From the NCBI RefSeq assembly GCF_018987235.1, contig NZ_CP072197.1:806001-870000 (forward strand): a stretch of 64,000 bases of DNA. Direction: 5' to 3'. The stretch's first letter is position 1. Every line of letters starts with the position of its first letter. Source of the DNA: Lactobacillus crispatus. Its GTDB lineage: Bacteria > Bacillota > Bacilli > Lactobacillales > Lactobacillaceae. This document shows, piece after piece, positions 17,600-26,966 of this stretch. The notes under the pieces are model-generated. The model did not search any database. It was not told where the DNA came from and saw nothing but the letters and a program-made list of their open reading frames with translations. The translations under genes were made by a program, and so were the position numbers.

Positions 17600-18412
17600 A
17601 TGACAAAACAAAGAGCAGATATTTTATTAGCAGAACAAGGCCTTTTTCACTCCCGCTCAGCTGCACAAAGAGCGATTATGGCAGGGCTAGTTTCTGATCA
17701 TAATCATCAACGCATTGACAAAAGTGGAACTAAGTTTCCTGAAGGCGAGAAGTTCTATGTTAAAGATGATGGCAAGAAGTATGTTTCCCGTGGTGGCTTT
17801 AAACTGGAAAAAGCATTGAAGGTTTTTAACATTGATTTGACAGATAAAATTTGTTTGGATATTGGTGCATCAACCGGTGGATTTACCGATGTTGCTTTGC
17901 AAAATGGTGCTAAGATGGTTTACGCTTTGGATGTTGGTTATAACCAGTTAGCTTGGCAGTTGCGGGACGATCCACGTGTGGTTGTGATGGAAAAGCAAAA
18001 TTTCCGCTATTCTAAACCAGAAGATTTTGACCAAGGTTTGCCAGATTTTGCCATGACTGATGTATCCTTTATTTCGTTGGACTTGATTATGCCACCAATG
18101 TACGCGATTTTGAAAGATCAATGTGATGCAGTTTGTTTGATTAAGCCACAGTTTGAAGCTGGTCCTGAAAATGTAGGCAAGCACGGTATTGTTCATGACC
18201 ATGAAGTACATAAAGCGGTAATCGAGCATACAATGCGTAAGGCATTAGAGACAGGCTTTAATGTCCTAGGCGTTGATTATTCACCAATTAAAGGTGGCAA
18301 AGGAAACATTGAATTTTTGATCTATTTGCAAAAAGATGAAGCAAATGGTGGACGCAACTTATGGCAAGGCAGTCCAGCTGAAGTGGTTGAACGTGCCATA
18401 AGTGGCCTATAG
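17600..18412 (+). CDS. tlyA: TlyA-family rRNA 2'-O-methyltransferase (S4 + FtsJ domains)
   Basis: The protein has 270 residues. An N-terminal S4 RNA-binding domain (about 4-65, KQRADILLAEQGLFHSR) is joined to an FtsJ-like methyltransferase domain with the SAM loop DIGASTGGFTDVALQNG and the later motifs MTDVSFISL and LIKPQFEAG. Family knowledge: TlyA methylates 16S and/or 23S rRNA; older annotations call it haemolysin. It begins directly after the ispA stop codon. The arginine repressor gene that lies between tlyA and recN in Bacillus is absent. Confidence 0.93.
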   Translation: MTKQRADILLAEQGLFHSRSAAQRAIMAGLVSDHNHQRIDKSGTKFPEGEKFYVKDDGKKYVSRGGFKLEKALKVFNIDLTDKICLDIGASTGGFTDVALQNGAKMVYALDVGYNQLAWQLRDDPRVVVMEKQNFRYSKPEDFDQGLPDFAMTDVSFISLDLIMPPMYAILKDQCDAVCLIKPQFEAGPENVGKHGIVHDHEVHKAVIEHTMRKALETGFNVLGVDYSPIKGGKGNIEFLIYLQKDEANGGRNLWQGSPAEVVERAISGL

Positions 18413-18422
18413 GAGTGAAATT

Positions 18423-20105
18423 ATGCTAGTTGAGCTGGATATCAAAAACTTTGCAATTATAAAAAGCTTAAAAGTTCGTTTTCAAGAAAAAATGACAGTG
18501 ATCATCGGTGAAACTGGTGCGGGTAAGTCAATTATTATTGATGCGGTTTCACTATTAATGGGTGGTCGTGGTCAAAAAGAAATGATTCGTTCAGGTGAGC
18601 CCAAGTCAATTATTACCGGCTTGTTTGAATTGGATAATCAAAAAGAGAAAATTGCGGAATTATGTGATCAATATGGATTGCCCCATGATGATGATCAATT
18701 AGTAATTAGTCGTGAATTAGCAGTAAAAGGCAGAAATGTAGTTCGCATTAATGGTCAACTAACTACAATTAATGTTTTACGCGAAATAGGTAACTATTTA
18801 GTCGATATTCACGGCCAGCATGATCAGCAAATTTTAATGGACCAAGATCGTCAGATTGATTTGGTGGATAACTATGCCCCAGATTCTTTTAAGACGGATT
18901 TAACAACTTATCAGAAAGATTTTACTGAATGGCAAAAGTTGACTAGTCAATTGCGACATTTGCGTCAAGATGCTCAAGAATTGGCACAAAAACAGGATAT
19001 TTTGCAATTTCAAAATAAAGAACTTGAAGCAGCTGATCTAGAGGATCCACAAGAGGATGAAAAGCTTGAAGAAGAATATAATGAGCTGAATAATTATCAA
19101 AAAATTGCGGATACTGCCAATTATTTCATGCAATTGTACGATGATGATGAGCATGGTATTGCAACTTTACTTGGAGATGCGCAAAATGCTGCGACTGATT
19201 TAACTGAATTTGGTTCAAAATTTAAGGATTTTGCTAAGACAGTTGATGATGGAGTTTATGCTTTAAATGACGCCCGCAGTGAATTATCGAACTTAATGGA
19301 TGCAATGGACTTCGATGAGGAACGTTTTCAATACGTGACTAACCGCTTGGATACCTTGAATTCATTGAAAAAGAAGTATGGCCCAACCTTGGCTGATGTG
19401 TTTGCTTTTTATCAAAAAGTACAAAAAGAACTCAGTCAATTTGAAACAGGCGGCCTTGATGAGGAAAAATTGCAAGCAGAAGTTGCCAAGATTGAAGAAA
19501 GAATGACCCAAGAAGCTAGAGATCTGCATTTAATACGCGAAAAAGTGGTTCATTCTCTGGAAGAGCAGATTAAGCAAGAGTTAGCTGATCTCTACATGGA
19601 AAAAGCTCGCTTTTCTATTAATTTTGATGAAACAAAGACATTTACCGATAAGGGAACTGATGCGATTGTTTTCTTAATTGCACCTAATCCAGGTGAAGAT
19701 TTAATGCCATTAGTTAAAATTGTTTCTGGTGGTGAACAATCAAGATTGATCTTAGCTTTGAAGGCAATCTTCAGCCGAGTTGAACCAGTGGGTACCATGA
19801 TTTTTGACGAAATTGATACGGGAGTTTCTGGCCGAGTATCGGCTGCTATCGGGAAAAAGATGCACTCAATCGGTCGCAACAAGCAGGTAATTGCAATTAC
19901 GCACTCACCGCAAGTGGCTGCCGCGGGTGATCAACGCTACTTGGTAGCTAAGCAAGTAAAAGATGGTTCAACCTTTACTCAAATAGGCCCACTTAGCAAG
20001 GAAGAAACCATTACAGCGATTGCACAGATGATGGCTGGACAAGATGTAACCGATGCAGCAAAGAAGAATGCTGCAGATTTGATTAAGAGTATTAAAGATG
20101 ACTAG
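18423..20105 (+). CDS. recN: DNA repair ATPase RecN
   Basis: The protein has 560 residues, SMC-like. Walker A is GETGAGKS (about 30-37), then a coiled-coil middle (residues about 160-370), then VSGGEQSRLILALKAIF (signature) and TMIFDEIDTGVSGR (Walker B). It acts early in double-strand break repair. The start is placed at ATG 18423 with aggag at 18411-18415. A longer open frame reaches 18402 inside tlyA but lacks a ribosome site. The stop overlaps the ATG of the next gene. Confidence 0.96.
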   Translation: MLVELDIKNFAIIKSLKVRFQEKMTVIIGETGAGKSIIIDAVSLLMGGRGQKEMIRSGEPKSIITGLFELDNQKEKIAELCDQYGLPHDDDQLVISRELAVKGRNVVRINGQLTTINVLREIGNYLVDIHGQHDQQILMDQDRQIDLVDNYAPDSFKTDLTTYQKDFTEWQKLTSQLRHLRQDAQELAQKQDILQFQNKELEAADLEDPQEDEKLEEEYNELNNYQKIADTANYFMQLYDDDEHGIATLLGDAQNAATDLTEFGSKFKDFAKTVDDGVYALNDARSELSNLMDAMDFDEERFQYVTNRLDTLNSLKKKYGPTLADVFAFYQKVQKELSQFETGGLDEEKLQAEVAKIEERMTQEARDLHLIREKVVHSLEEQIKQELADLYMEKARFSINFDETKTFTDKGTDAIVFLIAPNPGEDLMPLVKIVSGGEQSRLILALKAIFSRVEPVGTMIFDEIDTGVSGRVSAAIGKKMHSIGRNKQVIAITHSPQVAAAGDQRYLVAKQVKDGSTFTQIGPLSKEETITAIAQMMAGQDVTDAAKKNAADLIKSIKDD

Positions 20106-20535
20106 TATTAGTAAATTTTGGCGTGATTTTTGTGTAGAACATCAAGTAAGTCCTACAGCATTAGAAGGTGCTTTTGCTTTTGGAGCTAATAGCCGGGATG
20201 CAGATATTCTTAGTGATTTGGTCAAAAGTGGAATTAAGACGGCAACGACTAGCCTGTATTCTGCGCAAGAAGATGTACCGGTTGTAGGGATGTACGCAAT
20301 TGTTTTAAATGGACGAAATGAACCAGTTTGTGTGATTCAAAATAAGACTGTTGAGATTATGCCATTTAAAAATGTCTCAGCTGAGCATGCCTATTTAGAA
20401 GGCGAGGGCGATCGCTCATATGAATCTTGGCGTAAAGTACACGAGAAATTTTTTGCGCGCGAATGTCAAGAACTGGGACGAGAGTTCACAGATGAAACTG
20501 AAGTAGTGTGTGAGACATTCGAGAAAATAATTTAG
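20098..20535 (+). CDS. ASCH-domain protein
   Basis: The protein has 145 residues and resembles small ASCH (EVE/PUA-like) proteins. Visible family-like segments are LEGAFAFGANSRDADILSDLVKSG, shortened here, KTATTSLYS, GMYAIVLNG, and the C-terminal GDRSYESWRKVHEKFF. The ASCH fold binds RNA or modified nucleotides, and some members are nucleoside amidohydrolases. The exact substrate is unknown. It overlaps recN by 8 bases and is followed by a terminator, so it is the last gene of the folD-recN transcript. Confidence 0.85.
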   Translation: MTSISKFWRDFCVEHQVSPTALEGAFAFGANSRDADILSDLVKSGIKTATTSLYSAQEDVPVVGMYAIVLNGRNEPVCVIQNKTVEIMPFKNVSAEHAYLEGEGDRSYESWRKVHEKFFARECQELGREFTDETEVVCETFEKII

Positions 20536-20542
20536 TAAAGGA

Positions 20543-20567
20543 GCAGACGATTTTGTCTGTTTTTTTG
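20543..20567 (+). terminator. Rho-independent terminator after the ASCH gene
   Basis: A short stem, cagac (20544-20548) with gtctg (20555-20559), is followed by seven T. Confidence 0.75.
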
Positions 20568-20642
20568 TATGCAAAGAGAAAACTTGAAAAAGAAACAATT
20601 TTAGTGCAAACTAGATATATTACAAGTTAAGAGGAGTTCAGC

Positions 20643-21257
20643 ATGGCAGATAAAGGTTTATTACTTGTGCTTTCTGGTCCTTCCGGCGTTGGTAAAGGAA
20701 CTGTTAAAAGCGCGATTGTTGAAAACAAAGTCTTTCCATTTGAATATTCAGTTTCAATGACTACGCGTCAACCGCGACCAGGTGAGGTTAATGGCCAAGA
20801 TTATTTTTTTGTTAGTGAAGATCGCTTTCAAGAGGCTATTAAAAATGGTGAGTTGTTAGAATATAATAAATATGTCGGTCACTATTATGGTACACCTCTT
20901 GCACCAGTGAAGAAGATGCTTCATGATGGCAAAGATGTTTTACTTGAGATTGATGTTAATGGGGCACAAAAAGTACGTGAAAAGATGCCCGATGGCGTGT
21001 TTATCTTTTTAACCCCACCAGATCTACATACGTTACATTTGCGTTTGGAACACCGTGGCACCGAGTCAGAAGATGTAATTCGTGGTCGAATTAAGCAAGC
21101 GCGCAATGAAATTTTGGAGATGGAAGACTATGATTATGCAGTAGTTAATGATACAGTAGCTAATGCAGTTGATCATATTAAAGCGATCGTCGATGCAGAA
21201 CATGTCAGTGTTAAACGTGTAATTGATGACTATCGTAAGATGGTCAAGGAGGATTAA
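20643..21257 (+). CDS. gmk: Guanylate kinase
   Basis: The protein has 204 residues. The P-loop is SGPSGVGKG (residues 10-18). The GMP-binding region has [21 protein letters not shown] and [12 protein letters not shown], and the lid has RLEHRGTES. It phosphorylates GMP to GDP with ATP. Ribosome site gaggag 6 bases before the ATG. Six bases separate it from rpoZ, the usual Firmicute arrangement. Confidence 0.97.
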   Translation: MADKGLLLVLSGPSGVGKGTVKSAIVENKVFPFEYSVSMTTRQPRPGEVNGQDYFFVSEDRFQEAIKNGELLEYNKYVGHYYGTPLAPVKKMLHDGKDVLLEIDVNGAQKVREKMPDGVFIFLTPPDLHTLHLRLEHRGTESEDVIRGRIKQARNEILEMEDYDYAVVNDTVANAVDHIKAIVDAEHVSVKRVIDDYRKMVKED

Positions 21258-21262
21258 TTATT

Positions 21263-21487
21263 ATGAGAATTACTTACCCATCAATTGATAAATTATTGTC
21301 ACGTGTTGATTCACGCTATTCATTATCTGTTCTTGCCGCTAAGAGAGCACATGAACTTGAAGCTGGTGATCCACCAACTTTGGAACATTTTAAGTGTGAT
21401 AAGGCTGTTGGTAAGGCACTTGAAGAAATTGCTGCTGGTAAAGTTACTGTTGACCCAGCTCATGCCGAGGTTAACCTCGAAGATTAA
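21263..21487 (+). CDS. rpoZ: RNA polymerase omega subunit
   Basis: The protein has 74 residues with the typical omega start [20 protein letters not shown] and the conserved AAKRAHEL helix, then [15 protein letters not shown]. It helps assemble RNA polymerase by holding the beta-prime subunit. It is paired with gmk. In B. subtilis coaBC follows, but here a terminator and then priA follow. Confidence 0.95.
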   Translation: MRITYPSIDKLLSRVDSRYSLSVLAAKRAHELEAGDPPTLEHFKCDKAVGKALEEIAAGKVTVDPAHAEVNLED

Positions 21488-21493
21488 TTTATT

Positions 21494-21525
21494 GACCTTC
21501 ATCCTTTGGGGTGAAGGTCTTTTTT
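21494..21525 (+). terminator. Rho-independent terminator after rpoZ
   Basis: The stem gaccttca (21494-21501) pairs with tgaaggtc (21512-21519), extended by tcc/ggg, followed by six T. The priA start lies 12 bases downstream. Confidence 0.85.
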
Positions 21526-21537
21526 ACAGGTGATTAA

Positions 21538-23937
21538 ATGATTGCTCAGGTTATTGTTGATGTAGCTGCACGGCAAACAGACCGTATTTTTGAATATCAT
21601 ATTCCAACAGAATTAGAAAAGGATATTGCGATTGGATCAAGAGTAGTTGTTCCGTTTGGTCCTCGTAAAGTGCAAGGTTTTGTGGTGGGGATCACTGATC
21701 AAAGTGAATTTAAAGGTAAACTTAAGGATTTGCTAGTTGTGGTAGATGAGATGCCACCGCTTACGCCAGAGTTGGTAAAGTTATCTGCTGATTTAGCAAA
21801 AAATATTTTTTCTTACAGAATTAAAATTTTACAAGCGATGCTACCTTGGGTAATGCGAGCAAATTATCGCAAATTGCTAGTGCCAGCTAATGATAGAGCT
21901 GCCAAAATGCCGCTGTTTCAGGGTGATCCAATTGATTTAAATAAAATTACGGATCTGGCGGAGATTAAGCAATTCCGCAAATTATTGCAAGATGATCAAG
22001 CAAAGATTGAGTATGTGGTAGAAAATCGAGCCAAGAAGAAAAAAGAAAATCAATATGAACTAGCATTAAAAAAAGAGGAATATCCCAAAATTTACAATAC
22101 TTTACGTCAAAATGCGGTAAAGCAAAAAAAGTTATTGATGGATATCATTGATAATGCAGCGGATTATCCCAAAAGCCAAAGCCAGCTAGAAAAACAGCTT
22201 GGATTGACGGTGGCGAGTTTGAATTCTGCGATTACCAAAGGTTGGTTGAATAAAAAAAGTGTTGAAGTTTATCGCGATCCGCTATCCGGATTTGATGACG
22301 GAGAACATAAAACAGCGGTTACCTTAAATGGTGAGCAGCAAGGTGCTTTGAACCAGATCACCCAAGCAATTGAACAGCGCCAGGCTGAGACTTTTTTGTT
22401 GGAAGGGATTACTGGTAGCGGGAAGACTGAAGTGTATTTACACGCTATTAGCAAGGCTCTTAAACAGGGGCGAAATGCATTAATGCTGGTGCCAGAAATT
22501 TCCTTGACGCCGCAAATGGTTCGTCAGGTTAAGGCACGTTTTGGTCAAGAGGTAGCCGTTTTACATAGTGCCCTATCTGAGGGAGAAAAATATGATGAGT
22601 GGCGCCGAATTCGTCGTGGCGAGACTAAGGTGGTCGTTGGCGCTCGGAGTGCAGTTTTTGCTCCACTAGATAATATTGGTTTAATCGTGATCGATGAGGA
22701 ACATGAGTCTTCATATAAGCAAGAAACCGATCCACGTTATAATGCACGTGATGTGGCTATTTGGCGTAGTAAATTTCACAATTGTCCGTTGGTTTTAGGA
22801 AGTGCAACACCATCGTTGGGTAGCCGTGCACGCGCCCAAAAAAATGTCTATCATCTTTTACGGTTAACTGAAAGGGCTAATCAAAAGAAATTGCCTAAAG
22901 TTAATTTGATTGATCTAAAGCACGTGCAGTTTGCTGGTGGTCAATTTGATTTATCTGTTGAGCTAGTAGATGCAATAAAAAAGCGTTTGGCAAAAAAAGA
23001 GCAGGTTATTTTAATGCTCAATCGACGTGGTTTTGCTAATTTTATGCTTTGCCGTGAATGTGGTTTTGTATTAAAATGTCCTAATTGTGATGTTTCTTTA
23101 AATTTGCATAAGGATACTAACAGTATGCAATGTCACTATTGTGGTCATACTGAGCCAGTGCCCACACGTTGTCCTAATTGCCCAAGCTCGCAAATTCGTT
23201 TTTTAGGTGCAGGTACACAGAAGGTACAAGAAGAATTAGAAGAGCTTCTGCCTGGTGCACGAATCTTGCGGATGGACGTTGATACAACTAGAAGAAAGGG
23301 TAGCTATAAGAAAATTCTAGATGCCTTTGGTGCTCATGAAGCTGATATTTTGTTAGGTACGCAAATGATTGCTAAAGGATTAGATTTCCCTAATGTAACT
23401 TTAGTTGGAGTAATCAATGCCGATACAGGATTATGGCTTTCTGACTATAATGCTTCTGAAAAGACTTTTGAATTATTAACTCAAGTAGCTGGCCGTGCAG
23501 GTCGTGCTGATAAGGAAGGAGAAGTCTTAATTCAAACTTATAATCCAGAGCATTATGCTATTCAACTAGCTCAAACTCAGGACTACGAACGATTTTATGG
23601 CTATGAGATGAATATGCGGCATGCTGGTAACTATCCACCATATTTTTATACCGTGCTGATTTCCATTGCTGCTAAAAAAGAACAGAATGCAGCTCGTGAG
23701 GCTTTTAGGATTAAGAGGTATTTGAATGAGCACTTGCATGAGCCAACGATTATTTTGGGACCAACGCCAAGTGCAATTTCTCGTGTAAAAAATCAATATT
23801 ATTATCAAATACTGGTAAAATATAAAAAAGAACCAAATTTAAATGAATTATTACACCATGTTCAAGATTCCGCACAGGAAGCTAAGAAATATGGTTTAAG
23901 TATTTTTATTGATAATGAACCAGAGAGAATTATGTAA
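21538..23937 (+). CDS. priA: Primosomal replication-restart helicase PriA
   Basis: The protein has 799 residues. An N-terminal DNA-binding domain (about 1-105, VDVAARQTDRIFEYHIP) is followed by a helicase core with Walker A GITGSGKTEVY, VIDEEHESSYKQ and QVAGRAGRADKEGEVLIQT. A zinc region has paired cysteines (CRECGFVLKCPNCD, CHYCGH, CPNCPS). It reloads the replisome at stalled forks. The start has only a weak ribosome site (caggtga). def, which follows priA in Bacillus, is missing, and fmt comes next. Confidence 0.96.
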   Translation: MIAQVIVDVAARQTDRIFEYHIPTELEKDIAIGSRVVVPFGPRKVQGFVVGITDQSEFKGKLKDLLVVVDEMPPLTPELVKLSADLAKNIFSYRIKILQAMLPWVMRANYRKLLVPANDRAAKMPLFQGDPIDLNKITDLAEIKQFRKLLQDDQAKIEYVVENRAKKKKENQYELALKKEEYPKIYNTLRQNAVKQKKLLMDIIDNAADYPKSQSQLEKQLGLTVASLNSAITKGWLNKKSVEVYRDPLSGFDDGEHKTAVTLNGEQQGALNQITQAIEQRQAETFLLEGITGSGKTEVYLHAISKALKQGRNALMLVPEISLTPQMVRQVKARFGQEVAVLHSALSEGEKYDEWRRIRRGETKVVVGARSAVFAPLDNIGLIVIDEEHESSYKQETDPRYNARDVAIWRSKFHNCPLVLGSATPSLGSRARAQKNVYHLLRLTERANQKKLPKVNLIDLKHVQFAGGQFDLSVELVDAIKKRLAKKEQVILMLNRRGFANFMLCRECGFVLKCPNCDVSLNLHKDTNSMQCHYCGHTEPVPTRCPNCPSSQIRFLGAGTQKVQEELEELLPGARILRMDVDTTRRKGSYKKILDAFGAHEADILLGTQMIAKGLDFPNVTLVGVINADTGLWLSDYNASEKTFELLTQVAGRAGRADKEGEVLIQTYNPEHYAIQLAQTQDYERFYGYEMNMRHAGNYPPYFYTVLISIAAKKEQNAAREAFRIKRYLNEHLHEPTIILGPTPSAISRVKNQYYYQILVKYKKEPNLNELLHHVQDSAQEAKKYGLSIFIDNEPERIM

Positions 23938-23949
23938 GGGGATGCTTTA

Positions 23950-24894
23950 ATGACATCAATAATATTTATGGGAACACCGGAATTTTCAGTTCCAGTACTT
24001 GAAGGGTTAATTGATGAAGGCTATGAGATTAAAGCCGTGGTCACTCAACCTGATAAAAAGGTAGGACGTAAGCAGAAAATTACTAAGTCACCAGCCAAGA
24101 TCGCAGCAGAAAAGCATGATTTGCCAATCTTTCAACCGGTTAAGTTGTCTGGATCAGACGAAATGCAGAAATTAATTGATATGCATGCAGATTTGATTGT
24201 AACTGCAGCATATGGGCAATTTTTACCAACTAAGTTTTTGAATTCGGTTAAAATTGCAGCAGTTAATGTTCACGGCTCACTTTTACCTAAATACCGTGGC
24301 GGTGCACCAATTCAATATTCACTAATTAACGGTGATAAAGAAACTGGAATTACCATTATGGAAATGGTTAAGAAGATGGATGCCGGTGATATTTATGCTC
24401 AAGAAGCAATTAAGATTGAGCCTGATGATAACGCTGGCACTTTATTTAGTAAATTATCAATTGTTGGGCGGGACTTATTGCTTAAGACTTTACCAGCAAT
24501 TATTGATGGCTCAATTAAAAAAGTTCCACAGGATCCAGAAAAGGTCGTCTTTTCACCTAACATCACTAAAGAACAAGAAAAACTTAATGTTGATATGACA
24601 GCAGAAGAGGCCAACGATATGATTCGTGCTTTGAATCCAGATCCTGGTGCTTATTTGATGATTGAAGGCAAACGTTTCAAGATCTGGAAGGCAGAAGTTG
24701 CATCTGATTCATCAAGTTTAAATGCCGGCTCTGTTGTTGCTAACAAAGGACGTTTTGCCATTAGTTTTGCTGATAATTCAGTACTTAACTTACTTGAAGT
24801 TCAACCAAGTGGCAAAAAGAGAATGGACATCAAGAGCTTTTTAAATGGTCAAGGTAGTAAGTTTGTCCCAGGTGAAGAAATTGTCGATCGATAA
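23950..24894 (+). CDS. fmt: Methionyl-tRNA formyltransferase
   Basis: The protein has 314 residues. The N-terminal formyltransferase domain has IFMGTPEFSVPVLEGL and the catalytic HGSLLPKYRGGAPIQ (Asn/His/Asp set), then GITIMEMVKKMDAGDI. A C-terminal OB-like tRNA domain ends with GKKRMDIKSFLNGQ. It formylates initiator Met-tRNA using 10-formyl-THF. Its 3' end overlaps the likely rsmB start at 24881. The usual partner deformylase gene (def) is not adjacent. Confidence 0.97.
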   Translation: MTSIIFMGTPEFSVPVLEGLIDEGYEIKAVVTQPDKKVGRKQKITKSPAKIAAEKHDLPIFQPVKLSGSDEMQKLIDMHADLIVTAAYGQFLPTKFLNSVKIAAVNVHGSLLPKYRGGAPIQYSLINGDKETGITIMEMVKKMDAGDIYAQEAIKIEPDDNAGTLFSKLSIVGRDLLLKTLPAIIDGSIKKVPQDPEKVVFSPNITKEQEKLNVDMTAEEANDMIRALNPDPGAYLMIEGKRFKIWKAEVASDSSSLNAGSVVANKGRFAISFADNSVLNLLEVQPSGKKRMDIKSFLNGQGSKFVPGEEIVDR

Positions 24895-26206
24895 GAGTGC
24901 ACGTGCAGTCAGCTTAGAGACATTGATCAAGGTCTTAGATCAAGGCTCCTATTCTAATATTAGTTTGAATAACAGCTTAAAGCACTCTAACTTGTCAATT
25001 GCAGACCAAAATTTAGCTACTAATATTGTTTATGGCACGATTCAGTATCGATTGTTTTTAGAATATCAGTTAAAAGGCTTAGTTAGGACAAAACTGACCG
25101 AAAAATATATTAAGCCATTATTGTTAATGTCACTTTACCAGTTGATTTTTTTGGATAAAGTGCCTGATCGTGCTGTACTTGATGAGGCTAATAAACTTGC
25201 TAAGCAATATGGCAAGCGACATTCAGCTGGCTTTCGGTTGGTAAATGGAATTTTGCGTTCGTTTACTAGGCGCGGGGTGATTTTACCAGCTGAAAATAAT
25301 CCAGTTAAATATTTAAGTGTCAAAGAAAGCGTACCTGAATGGTTAGTTCAATATTTAATTGATAACTGGGGCCTAGACAAGGCAAAATCAGTTTTAAACA
25401 GTATTAATGAGCCAGCTAAAAACAGTGTACGTATTTCAAAGTTGGCAGATAAAGAGCAAGTTTTTGCCCAGTTAGAGCGGGATAACTATCAACCACAATG
25501 GTCTAAGTTATCAAGCGATGATGTGATTTTGAGTCACGGTGGCATTAGCGAAAGTGATTTGTTTGAAGAAGGCAAGTTAACAATTCAAGATGAAGCTGCC
25601 AGTTTAGTCGTAGAAGCTTTTGACTTTGAACAAGATGAGCATGTGCTTGATGCTTGTTCTGCTCCCGGTGGGAAAACCGTGCAAATTGCCGAAAGCATTG
25701 TTAATGGTGATGTGACTGCCTTAGATATTCATGATAAAAAATTACGTTTAGTACGAGATAATGCCCAGAGAATGCACGTTGCAAATAAGGTAAAGACTAA
25801 GGCATGTGATGCACGTAAGGCTACAGAGATTTTTGCGGCGGGTGAATTTACCAAAATTTTAGTCGATGCCCCTTGTTCTGGGCTTGGATTATTGCGTCGT
25901 AAGCCTGAAATTCGCTATACTAAGAGACAACAGGACTTACAAAATTTACAAAAAATTCAATTGGCAATCTTAACTGCAGTAAGTTCACTCTTAAAAAAGA
26001 ATGGCGAGTTGGTTTATTCAACTTGCTCAATTTCAATGGAAGAAAATGAAGAGGTAGTTAAGAAGTTTTTGCAAGCACATCCTGACTTTGAACTAGTTCC
26101 ATTTAAGTTAACTAAACTTGAATCAAAGACAGGGATGTTGAAAATAATGCCTGATCTAGATGGCAATGATGGATTTTTCATTGCTAAATTTAAGTTACGA
26201 GGTTAG
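24881..26206 (+). CDS. rsmB: 16S rRNA m5C967 methyltransferase RsmB
   Basis: The protein has 441 residues from the TTG at 24881, with aggtga (24870-24875) upstream. An open frame extends to an ATG at 24845 within fmt but has no ribosome site. The N-terminal NusB-like RNA-binding domain spans about 5-130. The methyltransferase domain has the SAM loop DACSAPGGKTVQIAE and the two catalytic cysteines in VDAPCSGLGLLRRKPEIRY and YSTCSISMEENEE. It methylates C967 of 16S rRNA. It sits in the conserved fmt-rsmB-prpC-pknB order. Confidence 0.94.
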   Translation: MSIDKSARAVSLETLIKVLDQGSYSNISLNNSLKHSNLSIADQNLATNIVYGTIQYRLFLEYQLKGLVRTKLTEKYIKPLLLMSLYQLIFLDKVPDRAVLDEANKLAKQYGKRHSAGFRLVNGILRSFTRRGVILPAENNPVKYLSVKESVPEWLVQYLIDNWGLDKAKSVLNSINEPAKNSVRISKLADKEQVFAQLERDNYQPQWSKLSSDDVILSHGGISESDLFEEGKLTIQDEAASLVVEAFDFEQDEHVLDACSAPGGKTVQIAESIVNGDVTALDIHDKKLRLVRDNAQRMHVANKVKTKACDARKATEIFAAGEFTKILVDAPCSGLGLLRRKPEIRYTKRQQDLQNLQKIQLAILTAVSSLLKKNGELVYSTCSISMEENEEVVKKFLQAHPDFELVPFKLTKLESKTGMLKIMPDLDGNDGFFIAKFKLRG

Positions 26207-26210
26207 ATTT

Positions 26211-26966
26211 TTGATTGAAACAGCATACGCTTCGAGTATTGGTAAGGTACGGAAAAGCAATCAAGATTTTGTAAAAGTTTTTAAAAATCAAAAGGGAATT
26301 GTCTTAGCAATTGTCTGTGATGGTATGGGCGGCCATCAAGGTGGTGACGTTGCTTCAACAATGGCAGTCACCCATTTAGGACATAATTTTAGTATGACTG
26401 ACTTTGCAGATGCTAATCTTGCTCATAAATGGCTTGATGTGCAATTAAATTCTGAAAATGAAACAATTTTAAAGACTGCTGATAAGTTTCCTGACTTAAA
26501 TGGAATGGGGACAACGATTGTATTGGCGTTTGCATTTGATAAAAATGCCTTAATTGCTCATTTAGGTGATTCTCGGGCTTATAGTTATTCTGAAGGTAAA
26601 TTTGTCCAATTAACTGAAGATCATTCTTTGGTTAACGAATTAGTTAAGATGGGTCAGATTACTAAAGAACAAGCTAAACACCATCCCCAGAAAAATATTA
26701 TTACGCAAGCATTAGGCGTCTCAAGTACGATTGATCCTGAATTTGATGAGATCAAGATGGGGGAAAACGACATTATTTTGCTCTGTACTGATGGCCTAAC
26801 CAATTCACTTAGCGATCCACAAATCCAACAAATTTTGGCAACTAAGGAGCTTAGCTTAAGAGAACGTTGTAATAAATTGATTAGTGAGGCCAATCGATTA
26901 GGTGGTGGTGATAATATTACTGTCTGCCTAATTTGGAACAAGGAGGACGAGAGCAGTGATCGATAA
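26211..26966 (+). CDS. prpC: PP2C-type Ser/Thr protein phosphatase (PrpC/Stp)
   Basis: The protein has 251 residues from the TTG at 26211, with gagg at 26199-26202. An upstream in-frame ATG at 26160 lies inside rsmB and adds a non-homologous stretch. PP2C metal-binding motifs are KSNQDFVKVF, VCDGMGGHQGGDVAS, HLGDSRAYSY, LLCTDGLT and GGGDNITVCLIW. It reverses phosphorylation by the PknB-type kinase encoded next. The two genes overlap by 11 bases, so the pair is co-translated. Confidence 0.95.
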   Translation: MIETAYASSIGKVRKSNQDFVKVFKNQKGIVLAIVCDGMGGHQGGDVASTMAVTHLGHNFSMTDFADANLAHKWLDVQLNSENETILKTADKFPDLNGMGTTIVLAFAFDKNALIAHLGDSRAYSYSEGKFVQLTEDHSLVNELVKMGQITKEQAKHHPQKNIITQALGVSSTIDPEFDEIKMGENDIILLCTDGLTNSLSDPQIQQILATKELSLRERCNKLISEANRLGGGDNITVCLIWNKEDESSDR

